Counted from the stretch's first letter, positions 1-8,576 are shown. The stretch: DNA of 64,000 nt from JBOEGW01 sp050633625 (GCA_050633625.1 JBOEGW010000001.1:382435-446434), one strand, 5' to 3'. The notes: generated from the sequence alone by a model not told the origin. Numbers and translations: made by a program.

Positions 1-261
1 GAAATCGCGGAAAACGGCAACACAGTGCCGATTTCGGTGGATGCGCCGGGCGCTGTTTCGGTGGCGATCTTTGCGGCGGGCAACCCAACGCCCGGTGTTG
101 CGACCTTCAATTTTGGTCCGGCGGCAGGCAGCCAATCGGCCTCAACGCGGATGCGCCTCGCTGGCACGCAGGACGTGATCGCCGTTGCGAAAATGGCCGA
201 TGGCACGTTCAGCAAAACCTCAGCGACAGTCAAAGTCACAATCGGCGGCTGCGGCGGCTAA
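1..261 (+). CDS. soxY: SoxY, sulfur-carrier subunit of the Sox complex (C-terminal part only)
   Basis: The window opens inside this gene, so 86 C-terminal residues are visible and the start and Tat signal are missing. The protein ends in the diagnostic GGCGG tail. In this family the cysteine of that tail covalently carries thiosulfate and its oxidation intermediates during periplasmic oxidation by SoxXA, SoxB and SoxCD. soxZ follows after 27 bp, the usual soxYZ order, and SoxY works as a heterodimer with SoxZ. The open frame reads from base 1 with no in-frame stop. soxX and the regulators soxR/soxS would be expected upstream, outside the window. The call is secure from the tail and the neighbours. 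Confidence 0.95.
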   Translation, partial: EIAENGNTVPISVDAPGAVSVAIFAAGNPTPGVATFNFGPAAGSQSASTRMRLAGTQDVIAVAKMADGTFSKTSATVKVTIGGCGG

Positions 262-288
262 CCCATAGCGGAAAAAGGAGAATACGAA

Positions 289-618
289 ATGGCATCTGGT
301 GTAAAACCCCGCGTCAAGGCTCCCAAGACCGCAGCTGCGGGCGAAGTCGTGACCTTGAAAACGCTGATCAGTCACAAAATGGAATCGGGCCAGCGCAAAG
401 ACAGCGATGGCAATGTCATTCCGCGTTCGATCATCAATCGGTTTACCTGTGAGCTGAACGGCGCAATGGTGGTTGATGTGGCGATGGAGCCAGCGATTTC
501 AACAAACCCATACTTCGAATTCCAAGCCAAGGTTGACGCCTCGGGCGCGTTCAAATTCACTTGGTATGACGACGATGGCGATGTCTATGAGGACAGCAAG
601 CCCATTGAAGTCGTTTAA
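289..618 (+). CDS. soxZ: SoxZ, partner of SoxY
   Basis: This 109-residue protein has the normal SoxZ length and immunoglobulin-like beta-sandwich character, with no signal peptide of its own because it is exported bound to SoxY. A clear AAGGAG ribosome site lies 10 bases before the ATG. It forms the SoxYZ carrier onto which SoxXA loads thiosulfate. It sits 27 bp after soxY and 25 bp before soxA, so soxYZA are one transcription unit. Nothing is unusual in the sequence. Confidence 0.95.
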   Translation: MASGVKPRVKAPKTAAAGEVVTLKTLISHKMESGQRKDSDGNVIPRSIINRFTCELNGAMVVDVAMEPAISTNPYFEFQAKVDASGAFKFTWYDDDGDVYEDSKPIEVV

Positions 619-643
619 AATCAACGCTCAGGGAGGAACAAGA

Positions 644-1501
644 ATGAAAGCGAAAAAGCTTTATGGCATGGCCGCATTGGCCGCCGCATCCGTTCTCGGG
701 GCGGGCGCTGGTTTTGCGGATGAAGACGCAGAGCTGGTGATCAATGAAGAGATTGAAATCGTGACAAAAACCGCAGCACCCGCCCATTTGGACGGGGCAT
801 TGGATGAGGTTTTGTCGGGCTGGCGGTTTCGCTCGGATGGCACCCAGCTCATGCAGATGGATGACTTTGACAATCCCGGCATGATCGGCGTTGAGAAAGC
901 CTTGGACACATGGGCGACAGCGGAAGGAACCGAAGGGAAATCCTGCATGGATTGCCACGGTGATGCGGAGGATATGGCGGGTGTGAAAGCTGTCTATCCA
1001 AAGTGGAACGAGACCGCGGGCGCCGTGCACACCTTGCAAATGCAGGTCAATGATTGTCGCACAAATCGCATGGGGGCTGAGGCTTGGAAGACCGATGCCT
1101 CTGCCGCGATCGACATGGAGGCCCTTTTGTCGTCGGTGTCGCGCGGCATGCCTGTGAATGTTGCAATTGATGGGCCTGCGGCGGATGTTTGGGCGAAGGG
1201 TAAGGAGCTTTATTACACCCGCACCGGGCAGCTTGAATTGTCCTGCGCGAATTGCCACGAAGACAACTACGGCAATATGATCCGCGCGGATCACCTGAGC
1301 CAAGGCCAAATCAACGGGTTTCCAACGTATCGTTTGAAAAACACCAAACTCAACGGGGTACACAGCCGCTTTAAAGGCTGTATCCGTGATACTCGCGCCG
1401 AAACCTATAGCCCCGGATCCGATGAATTCATCGCTCTTGAGCTTTATGTCGCCTCGCGCGGCAATGGTCTCTCGGTCGAAGGGCCTTCTGTTCGGAACTA
1501 A
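644..1501 (+). CDS. soxA: SoxA, c-type cytochrome subunit of SoxXA
   Basis: The 285-residue precursor starts with a Sec signal peptide (hydrophobic to about residue 25, cleavage near GFA-DED). Two haem-c motifs, CMDCH (101-105) and CANCH (201-205), mark the di-haem SoxA type. Cys246 in the GCIRD segment matches the active-site cysteine that carries a persulfide and ligates haem in characterised SoxA. With SoxX it oxidatively couples thiosulfate to the SoxY cysteine in the periplasm. An upstream ATG in the same frame would give a 342-residue product overlapping soxZ; the start at 644 is chosen for its GGAGGA site and signal peptide. A strong terminator follows the stop. Confidence 0.96.
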   Translation: MKAKKLYGMAALAAASVLGAGAGFADEDAELVINEEIEIVTKTAAPAHLDGALDEVLSGWRFRSDGTQLMQMDDFDNPGMIGVEKALDTWATAEGTEGKSCMDCHGDAEDMAGVKAVYPKWNETAGAVHTLQMQVNDCRTNRMGAEAWKTDASAAIDMEALLSSVSRGMPVNVAIDGPAADVWAKGKELYYTRTGQLELSCANCHEDNYGNMIRADHLSQGQINGFPTYRLKNTKLNGVHSRFKGCIRDTRAETYSPGSDEFIALELYVASRGNGLSVEGPSVRN

Positions 1502-1507
1502 ATCATG

Positions 1508-1544
1508 CCCCCGCGTTGGCTGGTCCGGCGCGGGGGTTTGTTTG
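1508..1544 (+). terminator. Rho-independent terminator after soxA
   Basis: A perfect 8-bp G/C stem, CCCCCGCG at 1508-1515 and CGCGGGGG at 1529-1536, is followed by a T-rich run. It separates soxYZA from soxB. Confidence 0.75.
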
Positions 1545-1606
1545 TAAAAACATATGCGACTTTATGAATGCCGCACCTCATTGCGGGACAAAGAAAGAGC
1601 CACACC

Positions 1607-3304
1607 ATGATTTCACGCCGCGATTTCCTTCAAGTGTCCATGGCCGCATCTGCGATGGTTGGCGCCTCTGGTTTTGGCAATTGGGCGCAGCTCGCCGCCC
1701 AACAGGCGCTGACCCAAGACCAGCTCTTGGAGTTCGAGACCTTTGGAAATGTGTCTCTGATCCACGTCACCGACATTCATGCGCAGATGAAACCGATCTA
1801 TTTCCGCGAACCCTCGATCAACCTTGGGGTAGGCGAAGCGCGCGGGCAGGTGCCGCATGTGACAGGCGCGGATTTTCGCAAACTTTACGGCGTAAAAGAC
1901 GGCTCTCCTTCCGCTTATGCGCTGACATATAACGATTTTTCCGCACTCGCGCAGGGCTATGGCAAGGTTGGCGGGCTGGACCGGGTGGCCACTGTGATCA
2001 AGGCCATTCGCGCCGCGCGCCCCGACGCTTTGCTGCTGGACGGGGGCGACACATGGCACGGCTCTTACAGCTGCTATCACACCCAAGGCCAAGATATGGT
2101 CAATGTGATGAATGCGCTCAAACCCGATGCGATGACCTTTCATTGGGAGTTCACCCTTGGCAGCGAGCGGGTGCGAGAGATTGTTGAAGGCTTGCCTTTC
2201 GCCGCCCTCGGGCAGAACATTTTTGACGCCGAATGGGACGAGCCAGCCGACAGCTTTGAAAGCTACAAATTCTTTGAACGGGGCGGCGTGAAGATCGCTG
2301 TGATCGGGCAGGCCTTCCCGTATATGCCCATCGCCAATCCGCGTTGGATGTTTCCGGAATACTCCTTTGGAATTCGTGATGAGCGGATGCAGGAAATGGT
2401 CGATGAGGTGCGCGCAAAAGGGGCGGAGCTTGTGGTCTGCCTCAGCCATAACGGCTTTGATGTTGATAAGAAAATGGCGAGCCGTGTCAAAGGCTTGGAT
2501 GTTATTTTGTCGGGTCATACCCATGATGCCTTGCCCGAACCTGTGCTGGTCGGGAACACAATTGTCATTGCCTCCGGCTCGAACGGAAAATTTGTGAGCC
2601 GCGTCGATCTGGACGTTCGCGACGGGCAAATGATGGGGTTTCGGCACAAGTTGATTCCGATCTTCTCCGATGTGATCGAGCCGGACAAAGAGGTCGCTTC
2701 ATTGATTGATGCTGAGCGCGCCCCCTATGCGGAGCAGCTGTCCGAGGTGATTGGCAAGACAGACACGCTTTTGTATCGGCGCGGAAATTTCAACGGCTCT
2801 TGGGACGATCTGATTTGTGACGCGCTCCTCTCTGAGCGTGAGGCCGACATCGCCATGTCGCCCGGTGTGCGTTGGGGGCCATCTGTTTTGCCCGGTCAGG
2901 ACATCACCCGCGAAGACATTTGGAACGTGACATCCATGACCTATGGAAAGGCGTATCGCTCTGAAATGACAGGGGAATTTATCCATACGATCCTTGAGGA
3001 CGTGGCGGACAACCTGTTCAACCCGGATCCCTACTACCAACAGGGCGGCGATATGGTCCGCATTGGCGGCATGGGCTACCGGATCGACGTGACAAAGCCG
3101 CAAGGCAGCCGGATCACCGAAATGACGCTGCTGAAAACCGGCGAAAGGATCGACCCGACCAAGACCTACCAAGTGGCGGGCTGGGCGAGCGTGAATGAAG
3201 GCACGGAAGGGCCGCAAATTTGGGATGTGGTCGAGAGCCACATTCGCAAACAAGGCACAATAAGCTTGGCCGAAAACACCTCCGTCACGGTTGTTGGCGG
3301 CTGA
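1607..3304 (+). CDS. soxB: SoxB, sulfate thiohydrolase
   Basis: The 565-residue protein begins with a twin-arginine signal (S-R-R-D-F-L at 3-8). It has the 5'-nucleotidase/metallophosphatase metal sites expected of dimanganese SoxB: D56-x-H58, GGD (146-148) and GHTHD (303-307). SoxB hydrolyses the sulfonate group from SoxY-bound S-sulfonate as sulfate in the periplasm. The start at 1607 is preferred to an in-frame ATG 39 bases upstream because the Tat motif then falls at residues 4-5. The gene lies between two terminators (1508-1544 and 3311-3344), so it may be transcribed separately or only by read-through. Confidence 0.96.
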   Translation: MISRRDFLQVSMAASAMVGASGFGNWAQLAAQQALTQDQLLEFETFGNVSLIHVTDIHAQMKPIYFREPSINLGVGEARGQVPHVTGADFRKLYGVKDGSPSAYALTYNDFSALAQGYGKVGGLDRVATVIKAIRAARPDALLLDGGDTWHGSYSCYHTQGQDMVNVMNALKPDAMTFHWEFTLGSERVREIVEGLPFAALGQNIFDAEWDEPADSFESYKFFERGGVKIAVIGQAFPYMPIANPRWMFPEYSFGIRDERMQEMVDEVRAKGAELVVCLSHNGFDVDKKMASRVKGLDVILSGHTHDALPEPVLVGNTIVIASGSNGKFVSRVDLDVRDGQMMGFRHKLIPIFSDVIEPDKEVASLIDAERAPYAEQLSEVIGKTDTLLYRRGNFNGSWDDLICDALLSEREADIAMSPGVRWGPSVLPGQDITREDIWNVTSMTYGKAYRSEMTGEFIHTILEDVADNLFNPDPYYQQGGDMVRIGGMGYRIDVTKPQGSRITEMTLLKTGERIDPTKTYQVAGWASVNEGTEGPQIWDVVESHIRKQGTISLAENTSVTVVGG

Positions 3305-3310
3305 TTGAGC

Positions 3311-3344
3311 GCCGCGCCGCCGGACCGGTGGGCGCGGCTTTTTT
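3311..3344 (+). terminator. Rho-independent terminator after soxB
   Basis: The stem is GCCGCGCC (3311-3318) with GGCGCGGC (3331-3338), followed by six T. It lies 7 bases after the soxB stop and immediately before the soxC operator. Confidence 0.85.
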
Positions 3345-3353
3345 GGAATGATT

Positions 3354-3373
3354 TCATTCACATAGTTGAATGA
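3354..3373. promoter_or_regulatory. ATTC-N8-GAAT operator ahead of soxCD
   Basis: TCATTC (3354-3359) and GAATGA (3368-3373) form a perfect 6-bp inverted repeat with an 8-base spacer, containing the core ATTC-N8-GAAT. This is the operator form described for SqrR of Rhodobacter capsulatus and BigR, ArsR-family sulfide/persulfide sensors. An additional GAAT half-site lies at 3346-3349. The soxC ATG is 25 bases downstream, so a bound repressor could block the soxCD promoter. The regulator itself is not in the window. Confidence 0.75.
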
Positions 3374-3398
3374 TAGATTGTGATAAGGAGACGCGAAC

Positions 3399-4706
3399 AT
3401 GAGTGATGTGTCCAACAAACCAAGCCCCTCTCGGCGCGCCTTCTTGCGCGGCGCGGCGGCCACTGGGGCCGGGTTCACAGCAAGCCGCGCCATGGCCGAA
3501 AACCACACGGCCGAAAACCAAACGGGCGGTCCTGATCCGCTGATCACCGAGGTGCAGGACTGGGCCACCGGGCTGGGTGAGGGCGTCGACGAAACACCCT
3601 ATGGATTGCCGATTGAATTTGAATCGGACGTGGTGCGCCGCAACGTGCCTTGGCTGACGGCGGACACAATCAGCTCGATCAATTTCACGCCTATTCACGC
3701 GTTGGACGGCACGATCACGCCGCAGGGATGCGCCTTTGAGCGGCATCACTCCGGTGCAATCTCACTTAAGAAAGAAGATTATCGGTTGATGATCAATGGC
3801 TTGGTGGATCGTCCCTTGGTGTTTACCTACGCCGACCTTGAGCGCTTTCCGCGCGAAAACCACGTATATTTCTGCGAATGTGCGGCGAATACGGGCATGG
3901 AATGGGCGGGCGCGCAGCTCAATGGCGCGCAGTTCACCCATGGAATGATTCACAATATGGAGTACTCCGGCATCCCGCTGCGCAGCTTGCTTGAGGAAGC
4001 GGGGCTGGGAATTGCGGGCGATCTCAAGGACAAATGGGTCTATGTGGAAGGGGCCGATGCCTCCTCGAATGGCCGCTCGATCCCGATGGAAAAGGCGCTT
4101 GAGGACGTGCTTGTCGCATTCAAAGCCAACGGTGAAGCCCTGCGTATGGAGCACGGATACCCGGTGCGCCTCGTGGTGCCGGGCTGGGAAGGCAACATGT
4201 GGGTCAAGTGGCTGCGCCGCATTGAGGTCACGGACCAACCTATTGAAAGCCGGGAAGAAACCAGCAAATACACCGACACGCTGGCGGATGGCAGGTCGCG
4301 CAAATGGACATGGGTGATGGATGCGAAATCCGTGATCACCTCGCCCAGCCCGCAAGCGCCCATCACACACGGCAAAGGGCCTTTGGTCATCACCGGGCTG
4401 GCGTGGTCGGGCAACGGCGCAATCACCGGGGTGGATGTCACGATTGACGGTGGTAAAACCTGGCAGAAAGCGCGCCTTGCCAAGCCCGGCGAAGCCAAAG
4501 CCCTGACGCGGTTTTACCTCGATATGGAGTGGGACGGCAGCGACATGCTGCTGCAAAGCCGCGCCCATGACGACACGGGCTATATGCAGCCCACTAAAGC
4601 CCAGCTTCGCGAGGTGCGCGGGTTGAACTCGGTCTATCACAACAACTGCATTCAAACATGGCACGTCCTTGCAACTGGGGAGGCAGAGAATGTCGAAATT
4701 TCTTAA
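3399..4706 (+). CDS. soxC: SoxC, molybdenum subunit of sulfane dehydrogenase
   Basis: The 435-residue protein carries a Tat signal (S-R-R-A-F-L at 11-16), as expected for a periplasmic protein folded with molybdenum cofactor. The body is the sulfite-oxidase fold: a molybdopterin domain with the cysteine-containing segment FCECAAN near residues 158-164, and a C-terminal dimerisation domain. SoxCD oxidises the SoxY-bound outer sulfur atom by six electrons. Its presence means thiosulfate can be oxidised fully to sulfate without sulfur globules. An AAGGAG site precedes the ATG. The 3' end overlaps soxD by 17 bases, which indicates translational coupling. Confidence 0.95.
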   Translation: MSDVSNKPSPSRRAFLRGAAATGAGFTASRAMAENHTAENQTGGPDPLITEVQDWATGLGEGVDETPYGLPIEFESDVVRRNVPWLTADTISSINFTPIHALDGTITPQGCAFERHHSGAISLKKEDYRLMINGLVDRPLVFTYADLERFPRENHVYFCECAANTGMEWAGAQLNGAQFTHGMIHNMEYSGIPLRSLLEEAGLGIAGDLKDKWVYVEGADASSNGRSIPMEKALEDVLVAFKANGEALRMEHGYPVRLVVPGWEGNMWVKWLRRIEVTDQPIESREETSKYTDTLADGRSRKWTWVMDAKSVITSPSPQAPITHGKGPLVITGLAWSGNGAITGVDVTIDGGKTWQKARLAKPGEAKALTRFYLDMEWDGSDMLLQSRAHDDTGYMQPTKAQLREVRGLNSVYHNNCIQTWHVLATGEAENVEIS

Positions 4707-5736
4707 GGCCATCGCGACTACATCACTGCTGACGCTCGCGGCGACGCCCGCATTGAGCGAAGGGTTCGGGCTTGGGCGCGCGGCACTCGCATCAGAAATT
4801 GCAGCCTGGGACAAGGACATTGCCCCGGACGGTACAGGCTTGCCGGTTGGTGCAGGGTCGGTGGAAGCGGGGGAGCGGATCTTCTCTGAGACCTGCGCGT
4901 CCTGTCATGGAGAATTTGCGGAAGGCTCGGGCAACTGGCCCAAGCTCGCAGGCGGCGAAAACAGCCTTGCCGACGAAGACCCTCTCAAGACTGTCGGATC
5001 GTATTGGCCTTACCTTTCAACGGTTTATGACTATGTTCGCCGTTCAATGCCCTTTGGGGCGGCGCAATCGCTTTCGGACGATGATGTCTATGCGATCACA
5101 GCTTATATCCTTTATTCCAACTATTTGGTTGAGGATGATTTCGTGCTGTCAAATGAGAACTTCTTGGAGGTTGAGATGCCCAACGCCGCCGGGTTCATTC
5201 TTGATGATCGGGCGCAGACGGAATACCCCCGCTTTCGCGAAGCCAACGCTTGCTATGAGAACTGCAAGGACAGCGTTGAAATCACCATGCGCGCTAGCGT
5301 GCTTGACGTGACGCCCAGCGATCCTGAGCAAAACCAAAACGCGCAAGACGCAGCGACCAACGAGCGCGCGCAAGTGGTTGCCGCGACAGACGCAGCCCCG
5401 GCAATGGCGATTGCGGATCCGGCTTTGGTCGCGGCTGGGGAGAAGGTCTTCAAGAAATGCAAAGCCTGCCATAAGGTCGGTGAGGGTGCCAAAAATGGCA
5501 CAGGCCCCTTGTTGACTGGGATCATTGGGCAGGCGGCGGGGCAGGTCGAAGGCTTCAAATATTCAAGGCCCATGCAAGATGCCGCCGCAGCGGGGCTTGT
5601 CTGGACGGACGCGGAACTTGCCGCCTTTCTCACAAAGCCGCGCGATTATATGAAGGGCACCAAAATGTCTTTTGCGGGACTGAGGAAAAAGAGCGATATT
5701 GCGGCCGTGATCGCCTATTTGTCGAGTTTCAAATAG
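4690..5736 (+). CDS. soxD: SoxD, di-haem cytochrome subunit of sulfane dehydrogenase
   Basis: The 348-residue precursor has a Sec signal (residues 1-22, ending ALS-EG) and two haem-c motifs, CASCH (69-73) and CKACH (257-261), separated by an alanine/glutamine-rich linker near residues 215-240. It takes the electrons released by SoxC and passes them to a small cytochrome c. The start at 4690 is chosen for the GGAGGCAGAG site and the signal peptide; it lies inside the soxC tail. The length fits the two-domain SoxD of Paracoccus-type systems. Confidence 0.95.
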   Translation: MSKFLKAIATTSLLTLAATPALSEGFGLGRAALASEIAAWDKDIAPDGTGLPVGAGSVEAGERIFSETCASCHGEFAEGSGNWPKLAGGENSLADEDPLKTVGSYWPYLSTVYDYVRRSMPFGAAQSLSDDDVYAITAYILYSNYLVEDDFVLSNENFLEVEMPNAAGFILDDRAQTEYPRFREANACYENCKDSVEITMRASVLDVTPSDPEQNQNAQDAATNERAQVVAATDAAPAMAIADPALVAAGEKVFKKCKACHKVGEGAKNGTGPLLTGIIGQAAGQVEGFKYSRPMQDAAAAGLVWTDAELAAFLTKPRDYMKGTKMSFAGLRKKSDIAAVIAYLSSFK

Positions 5737-5872
5737 CCCCCAGGCCTGCGCCAAGACCACAATACACAGCGCCAAGAGTTGCGCGGTGTTTTTGCACGCG
5801 CGGCACGTAATTCTGCAGCGCAGAAATAAATATGGTTAAAAATCATGGCCTTACGTGAATATATATGTTCAA

Positions 5873-5892
5873 ATATTCTTGTGCGCGAATAT
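5873..5892. promoter_or_regulatory. ATTC-N8-GAAT operator ahead of soxEF
   Basis: ATATTC (5873-5878) and GAATAT (5887-5892) form a perfect 6-bp inverted repeat around an 8-base spacer, the SqrR/BigR operator form. A further GAAT half-site lies at 5857-5860. The surrounding 80 bases are much more A/T-rich than the flanking genes, as expected for a promoter. The soxE ATG is only 21 bases downstream. A small inverted repeat TTCTGC/GCAGAA lies upstream at 5811-5825. Confidence 0.75.
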
Positions 5893-5913
5893 GTATCAGG
5901 CTAACATACCCCC

Positions 5914-6630
5914 ATGAACATGATCCGAATGGCTGCCGCTTTCACCTTGTTTTCTATTGTCGCCACGCCCGGCGCAGCCAATGAGTTTGGCGATGCGGAT
6001 GAGGGCGCGCGTGTGTTCAAGAAATGCCGCGCCTGTCACATGGTCGGCGCGCAGGCGTTCAATCGAACAGGCCCTCATCTCAACGAGATTTTCGGTCGCA
6101 GAGCCGCTTCTGTTGACGGCGTGACATACTCAGATGGTCTCACCCGCATGGGCAATGAAGGGCTGGTCTGGGAGTTTGAAACCCTGGAGCGCTACATCGA
6201 AAACCCGAAAGCCTTCGCCTCGGATACGCGGATGAATTTCGCGGGCCTTTTGGACGCTACGGACCGCGCGAATGTCTTGGCGTTTTTGCGTCAATATTCG
6301 GCACAACCCAGCAATATCCCCGAAGCCGCGCCCACAGCCATGGCGCATGAGATCGAACTGACAGCGGAAATCTTGGCGCTTCAGGGCGACCCGGATTATG
6401 GTGAATACCTGTCTCAAGAATGCGTCACCTGCCACCAAACGGACGGGGAGAACGCAGGAATCCCGGCGATTATCGGCTGGCCGACTGAGGATTTTGTCGT
6501 CGCAATGCATGCCTATAAGCAAAAGCTCCGTCCACATCCGGTGATGCAAATGATGGCCGGGCGATTGTCCAATGATGAGATCGCGGCTCTGGCCGCCTAT
6601 TTTGGCAGGCTTGAGGAGAGCAGGCCGTAA
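5914..6630 (+). CDS. soxE: SoxE, di-haem c-type cytochrome
   Basis: The 238-residue precursor has a signal peptide (about residues 1-22, ending GAA-NE) and two haem motifs, CRACH (38-42) in a class-I cytochrome c domain and CVTCH (170-174) in a second short domain. It precedes the flavoprotein soxF by 27 bp. In Sox clusters this pair resembles flavocytochrome c sulfide dehydrogenase, with SoxE accepting electrons from SoxF. No clear ribosome site is visible before the ATG at 5914; in-frame ATGs at 5920 and 5929 are possible. The gene has its own A/T-rich promoter region with a sulfur operator. Confidence 0.88.
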   Translation: MNMIRMAAAFTLFSIVATPGAANEFGDADEGARVFKKCRACHMVGAQAFNRTGPHLNEIFGRRAASVDGVTYSDGLTRMGNEGLVWEFETLERYIENPKAFASDTRMNFAGLLDATDRANVLAFLRQYSAQPSNIPEAAPTAMAHEIELTAEILALQGDPDYGEYLSQECVTCHQTDGENAGIPAIIGWPTEDFVVAMHAYKQKLRPHPVMQMMAGRLSNDEIAALAAYFGRLEESRP

Positions 6631-6657
6631 CACAATGTTTTTAGGGAGGAAAATACT

Positions 6658-7932
6658 ATGAAACTGAACAGACGCCAATTCGTCGGGGCCGCTGCGGGGG
6701 CCACAGCTCTGAGCCTGAGTGCGCCTCATGTCTACGGCGCAAGCCACGGCGGCACGCCGAAGGTCGTGGTGATCGGCGGCGGGGCAGGCGGGGCCACAGC
6801 GGCGCGCTACATCGCCAAAGAGTCCGGCGGCGCGATTGAGGTCACCTTGGTGGAGCCAAGCCGCACCTATTACACATGCTTCTTCTCGAACCTCTATATC
6901 GGCGGTTTTCGCACGATTGAAAGCCTCGCCCATAGCTACGGCACATTGGCGGCGGCTTACGGGATCAACGTCGTGCATGATTTCGCCGTGGGCGTTGATC
7001 GCAGCGCCAAAACCGTCACCCTCGCGGGCGGCGCTGTCTTGCCCTATGACCGTCTGGTGATCTCGCCGGGGATTGATTTTGTCGATGGCGCTGTGGCGGG
7101 ATGGGATGTGACGAAACAAAACAAAATGCCCCACGCCTATAAAGCGGGATCACAAACCGAGCTGCTCAAAGCGCAGATTGAAGCCATGCCGGAAGGCGGC
7201 ACCTTCGCGATGGTCGCGCCGCCCAACCCGTATCGCTGTCCGCCCGGCCCATATGAGCGGGTTTCCATGGTCGCGCATCTGCTCAAGGAAACCAACCCCA
7301 CCGCAAAAATCCTGATTGCCGATCCCAAACCGAAATTCTCCAAAGAGGGGTTGTTTCGCGAAGCCTGGGACAGCACCTACGCTGGAATGATTGACTGGAT
7401 TGGCCCGGATTTTGGCGGCAATAACGTGGAGGTGAACGCCGAAGACATGACGCTCACAATCGACGGTGAGGTGGAAAAAGTCGATGTGTGCAACGTAATC
7501 CCGGCCATGAAAGCAGGCAAAATCTGTGACATTGCAGGCGTGACGCAGGGCAATTGGGCGCCAGTGTCCGGCTATACAATGGCATCGCGCATCGACGAGA
7601 ACATCCACGTTTTGGGGGACGCCTGCGCGCAGGGCGACATGCCAAAATCCGGGTTCTCGGCCAACTCACAAGCCAAGGTCGCCGCCATGGCCGTGCGCGC
7701 CGCTCTCACAGACAGCAAGCTGTTCCCGGCGAAGTTCTCCAATACCTGTTGGTCGCTTCTGGGCACCGATGATGGCGTGAAGGTAGGGGCCAGCTATGAG
7801 GCCACCGATGAAAAAATCGCCAAGACGGATGGGTTCATCAGCCAAACCGGCGAAGATGCCGCCTTGCGCAAAGCGACCTATGAAGAAAGCCTCGGCTGGT
7901 ACGAGGGGATCACCTCGGATATGTTTGGCTAA
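6658..7932 (+). CDS. soxF: SoxF, flavoprotein of the flavocytochrome c sulfide dehydrogenase type
   Basis: This 424-residue protein begins with a Tat signal (N-R-R-Q-F-V at 4-9). It has an FAD-binding GGGAGG loop at 40-45 within a pyridine-nucleotide-disulfide oxidoreductase fold, the architecture of the FccB/SoxF sulfide dehydrogenase subunit. It would oxidise sulfide, or a Sox intermediate, in the periplasm and pass electrons to SoxE. An AGGGAGG ribosome site precedes the ATG. In Paracoccus SoxF has been reported to stimulate reactivation of SoxYZ, so its role may be broader than sulfide oxidation. Confidence 0.92.
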   Translation: MKLNRRQFVGAAAGATALSLSAPHVYGASHGGTPKVVVIGGGAGGATAARYIAKESGGAIEVTLVEPSRTYYTCFFSNLYIGGFRTIESLAHSYGTLAAAYGINVVHDFAVGVDRSAKTVTLAGGAVLPYDRLVISPGIDFVDGAVAGWDVTKQNKMPHAYKAGSQTELLKAQIEAMPEGGTFAMVAPPNPYRCPPGPYERVSMVAHLLKETNPTAKILIADPKPKFSKEGLFREAWDSTYAGMIDWIGPDFGGNNVEVNAEDMTLTIDGEVEKVDVCNVIPAMKAGKICDIAGVTQGNWAPVSGYTMASRIDENIHVLGDACAQGDMPKSGFSANSQAKVAAMAVRAALTDSKLFPAKFSNTCWSLLGTDDGVKVGASYEATDEKIAKTDGFISQTGEDAALRKATYEESLGWYEGITSDMFG

Positions 7933-7934
7933 AT

Positions 7935-7952
7935 CATTCCAGATTTGGAATG
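7935..7952. promoter_or_regulatory. ATTC-N8-GAAT palindrome after soxF
   Basis: CATTCCA (7935-7941) and TGGAATG (7946-7952) are perfect 7-bp arms around 4 bases and contain ATTC-N8-GAAT (7936-7951). It starts 3 bases after the soxF stop and 72 bases before the DUF302 start. A terminator stem lies between it and that gene, so its regulatory target is less obvious than for the other four sites. Confidence 0.6.
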
Positions 7953-7968
7953 CGTTGACCCACATCAG

Positions 7969-7997
7969 GGCAGGGCCGCGTTGGTCCTGCCATTTTT
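7969..7997 (+). terminator. Rho-independent terminator after soxEF
   Basis: A 9-bp stem, GGCAGGGCC (7969-7977) with GGTCCTGCC (7983-7991, one G-T pair), has a 5-base loop and is followed by ATTTTTG. Confidence 0.8.
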
Positions 7998-8023
7998 GAT
8001 TGAACGGCATTTGGGAGGATGGG

Positions 8024-8461
8024 ATGCGCAAATTTTCGATGATACTCGCGGCGGGCCTTATGGCGGCAAGCTCTGCTCTGGCAGACAACCAAGCGGTGAC
8101 TGTGCCGTTTGAGGGCAGTTTTGACGATGCAACATTCGCCGTAGAAAACGCCATTCTCGGGCGCGGTTTGGTGATTGATTACGTCAGTCACACCGGCGAC
8201 ATGCTGGCGCGCACCGGGCGCGATGTTGGATCGGAAGTTGAGGTGTTTGAAGCGGCGGACATCTTTTTGTTCTGCTCCGCTGTGCTGAGTCGCAAAGTCA
8301 TGGAGGCAGACCCGATGAACATCGCGCATTGCCCTTACGGCATCTTTGTCGCGCAGCGCGATGGGGGGGTGATGATCGGGCATCGCAGCTATCCCGAAGG
8401 GCCAATGAAAGAAGTCGAAGCCTTGTTGGACGAGATCGTGGCGGAGGCTGTTGATGGCTAG
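8024..8461 (+). CDS. DUF302 family periplasmic protein
   Basis: This 145-residue protein has an N-terminal signal peptide (about 1-20, ending ALA-DN) followed by a single DUF302-type domain covering the rest. DUF302 proteins occur next to Sox and other sulfur or metal genes, but no reaction is established. Two cysteines (in FLFCSA and AHCPYG) could bind a ligand or form a disulfide; this is inference. The start at 8024 is chosen for its GGGAGGATGG site; an ATG 24 bases upstream lacks one. The gene lies between soxF and the YeeE transporter pair, inside the sulfur regulon. Confidence 0.8.
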   Translation: MRKFSMILAAGLMAASSALADNQAVTVPFEGSFDDATFAVENAILGRGLVIDYVSHTGDMLARTGRDVGSEVEVFEAADIFLFCSAVLSRKVMEADPMNIAHCPYGIFVAQRDGGVMIGHRSYPEGPMKEVEALLDEIVAEAVDG

Positions 8462-8560
8462 GGTATTGTCTAAGCCGTTGACTTAAAGGGTTTTTTGACC
8501 GTCGATCAAAGGGGCCAGAGTGCTGCGCGCGTGGGCTTGCGCGCGGACACGATAATTTGA

Positions 8561-8576
8561 ATTCATAAATTCGAAT
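8561..8576. promoter_or_regulatory. ATTC-N8-GAAT operator ahead of the YeeE/YedE pair
   Basis: ATTC (8561-8564) and GAAT (8573-8576) are separated by 8 bases. Overlapping half-sites make the area denser: GAATTC at 8559-8564 and the palindrome ATTCGAAT at 8569-8576. The stretch is A/T-rich in a G/C-rich context and lies 70 bases before the transporter start. Confidence 0.75.

Noticed and set aside
557..1363. 268-residue minus-strand frame across soxA
   Set aside because: It is a shadow of soxA, which has two haem motifs and a signal peptide in its own frame.
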